A stretch of 64,000 nt of DNA from Pelagomonas calceolata. Lineage: Eukaryota; Sar; Pelagophyceae; Pelagomonadales; Pelagomonadaceae. Position 1 is the stretch's first letter, and each line of letters begins with the position of its first letter. The position numbers and the translations under genes are program-made. The notes beneath the pieces were generated by a model. The model saw only the letters and a program-made list of their open reading frames with translations. It was not told the origin of the DNA and ran no database searches. Positions 63,139-64,000 of the stretch are shown here, in pieces. The DNA is taken from NCBI GenBank assembly GCA_918797485.1, contig CAKKNE010000001.1, forward strand, positions 1,612,001 through 1,676,000, written 5' to 3'.

Positions 63139-64000
63139 TTACTCCTCGGGCATGGCACCCGCCGCGGCCGCCCCGCGCGCATACTTCGCCCCTTCGTAGT
63201 CGGGGTCCAGCGCCGAGCCCTCGTCCGCGTACACCACGTCGTCCATCGCCAGCAACTCGACGTGGCCGTCCTTGGACTCGTGGTGCTCTCTCGCTGCCTG
63301 AGCCCCTCTCGCATATTTGGCCCCTTCATAGTCCGGATCGAGACCGTCCGCGTTCGGCAGGACGCCGACCGCACCATCTCCAACATTTCGACCCGACACC
63401 GTGCGGTCGATCTTGCTCTCCTCTTTACTCTCACTCGACAGATCCAATTCGCCCTTGCCCGCCTGTTCGAAGGCGTGGGCGGCCACGATGACCGTGTAGG
63501 CCTTGTGCCACCGCTTGATGGCCGAAGAACGAGCGGATTTGACCTTCCTTAGTCGGTCCGGCGCGATGTGTTTTTCGACCTCATCAGTCTCATCGTACTT
63601 GACTTCGTAGACGGGACCCACGGGACCCGTCGTCACTTGCGTGACGTGGCCCACGAACTCCAACGCGCTGTCGACATCCCTCACTTTGACCTCATCGCCG
63701 ACCTCGATCGTGTGCCACGCTAGAACTCGCCGACACACATCCAAGAGTACAGATTGGACGTCATCCTCGCCAAAGTCGACCGTGCACATCATGCCGTTGA
63801 TCGCAATGACCACGCCCTCGTAAAACATCCCCTCGACGGGCGCCTGCACGACGTCGCCGCATTGTATAGCGGCGTGGTCCTCCATGGTCGTACTCAAGAC
63901 TTCTTGATCGTACTGCTGTCTTAGTTTTTTCATTAACATGGCTTTCTCTGTATCGGTGTCGCATGACTCAACCTCGGCGTCGTACTGGGCCTTGAGCTTC
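63139..64000 (-). CDS. Tudor/Agenet-like repeat protein, 5' end beyond the window
   Basis: At least 287 codons; the frame is open to the right edge, so the start is missing. At the edge two similar helical units appear (KLKAQYDAEVES and KLRQQYDQEVLS). Then two Tudor-like barrels (CGDVVQAPVEGMFYEGVVIAING..CTVDFGEDD and VGDEVKVRDVDSALEFVGHV...YEVKYDETDEVEKHI), a helix (SAIKRWHKAYTVIVAAHAF), and two LDPDYEGAKYARGA repeats near the C-terminus. Tudor/Agenet pairs usually bind methylated or acidic partners. Full length and family are unknown. Confidence 0.7.
   Translation of the reverse strand, partial: KLKAQYDAEVESCDTDTEKAMLMKKLRQQYDQEVLSTTMEDHAAIQCGDVVQAPVEGMFYEGVVIAINGMMCTVDFGEDDVQSVLLDVCRRVLAWHTIEVGDEVKVRDVDSALEFVGHVTQVTTGPVGPVYEVKYDETDEVEKHIAPDRLRKVKSARSSAIKRWHKAYTVIVAAHAFEQAGKGELDLSSESKEESKIDRTVSGRNVGDGAVGVLPNADGLDPDYEGAKYARGAQAAREHHESKDGHVELLAMDDVVYADEGSALDPDYEGAKYARGAAAAGAMPEE

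Noticed and set aside
1-64000. Transposase, LTR/retroviral, Polinton or CRISPR content
   Set aside because: No integrase, reverse transcriptase, capsid-like or transposase motif, and no spacer-repeat array was seen; the only mobile-like sequences are introners.

Overview
This is a GC-rich (roughly 60-65% by eye), gene-dense nuclear window from a eukaryotic alga with a secondary plastid. Four proteins start with a signal peptide that ends in an ASAF-like Ala-x-Ala-(Phe/Leu) site (starts near 31971, 43215, 45955 and 58368), the heterokont pattern for plastid import. One is an LHC/Hlip-like one-helix protein and one a ferredoxin. Many short introns look like introners: intron-sized elements with terminal inverted repeats flanked by an 8-bp duplication that supplies the GT donor. 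That combination suggests a pelagophyte-like stramenopile (Aureococcus/Pelagomonas relatives). The organism is an inference; nothing in the window names it.

Layout. 1-8 kb: an ambiguous Pro/Gly-rich edge frame, a tandem-BAR/SH3 protein, a WBP2-like GRAM protein, an NlpC/P60-CheR fusion and a low-complexity TPR protein. 8-18 kb: a WD40 / MLKL-like four-helix / TKL kinase protein, a kinesin-8, a glutathione S-transferase and a TPR protein with a RelA/SpoT-like domain. 18-30.5 kb: an HU-like/EF-hand protein, sterol C24-methyltransferase, a membrane U-box ligase, a UAP56-binding mRNA-export protein, the E4 ligase UFD2/UBE4 and a coiled-coil protein. 30.5-45 kb: a plastid-targeted unknown, RTEL1-type helicase, a multipass membrane protein, RPL12, TIM23, two adjacent paralogues sharing an undescribed KQRGW module, a one-helix LHC-like protein and an HPt phosphotransfer protein. 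45-54 kb: a METTL21-like methyltransferase, THOC7, two paralogous VWA membrane proteins around an RS-rich protein, a tRNA-Trp gene and a PLAC8-like Cys-rich protein. 54-64 kb: a sparse stretch with a short telomere-like repeat, a five-exon... (four-exon) secreted Cys-rich protein, an SDR, a PDZ-ferredoxin, a PPR-RluA pseudouridine synthase, bL21m, a membrane TTL-like protein and the end of a Tudor-repeat protein.

Themes. I deduced 17 introns from reading phase. Several share sequence, and in the VWA pair one gene has three introns that its paralogue lacks. A 24-bp element with GCTAG...CTAGC ends recurs about 12 times, nearly always about 100-250 bp upstream of a start codon and often inside bidirectional promoters. 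The best candidate for an undescribed system is the WD40-MLKL-like-TKL kinase: seven near-identical WD40 repeats, an N-myristoylation motif and an MLKL-order executioner/kinase module. No transposase, rRNA, CRISPR, virus-derived or LTR element was recognised.
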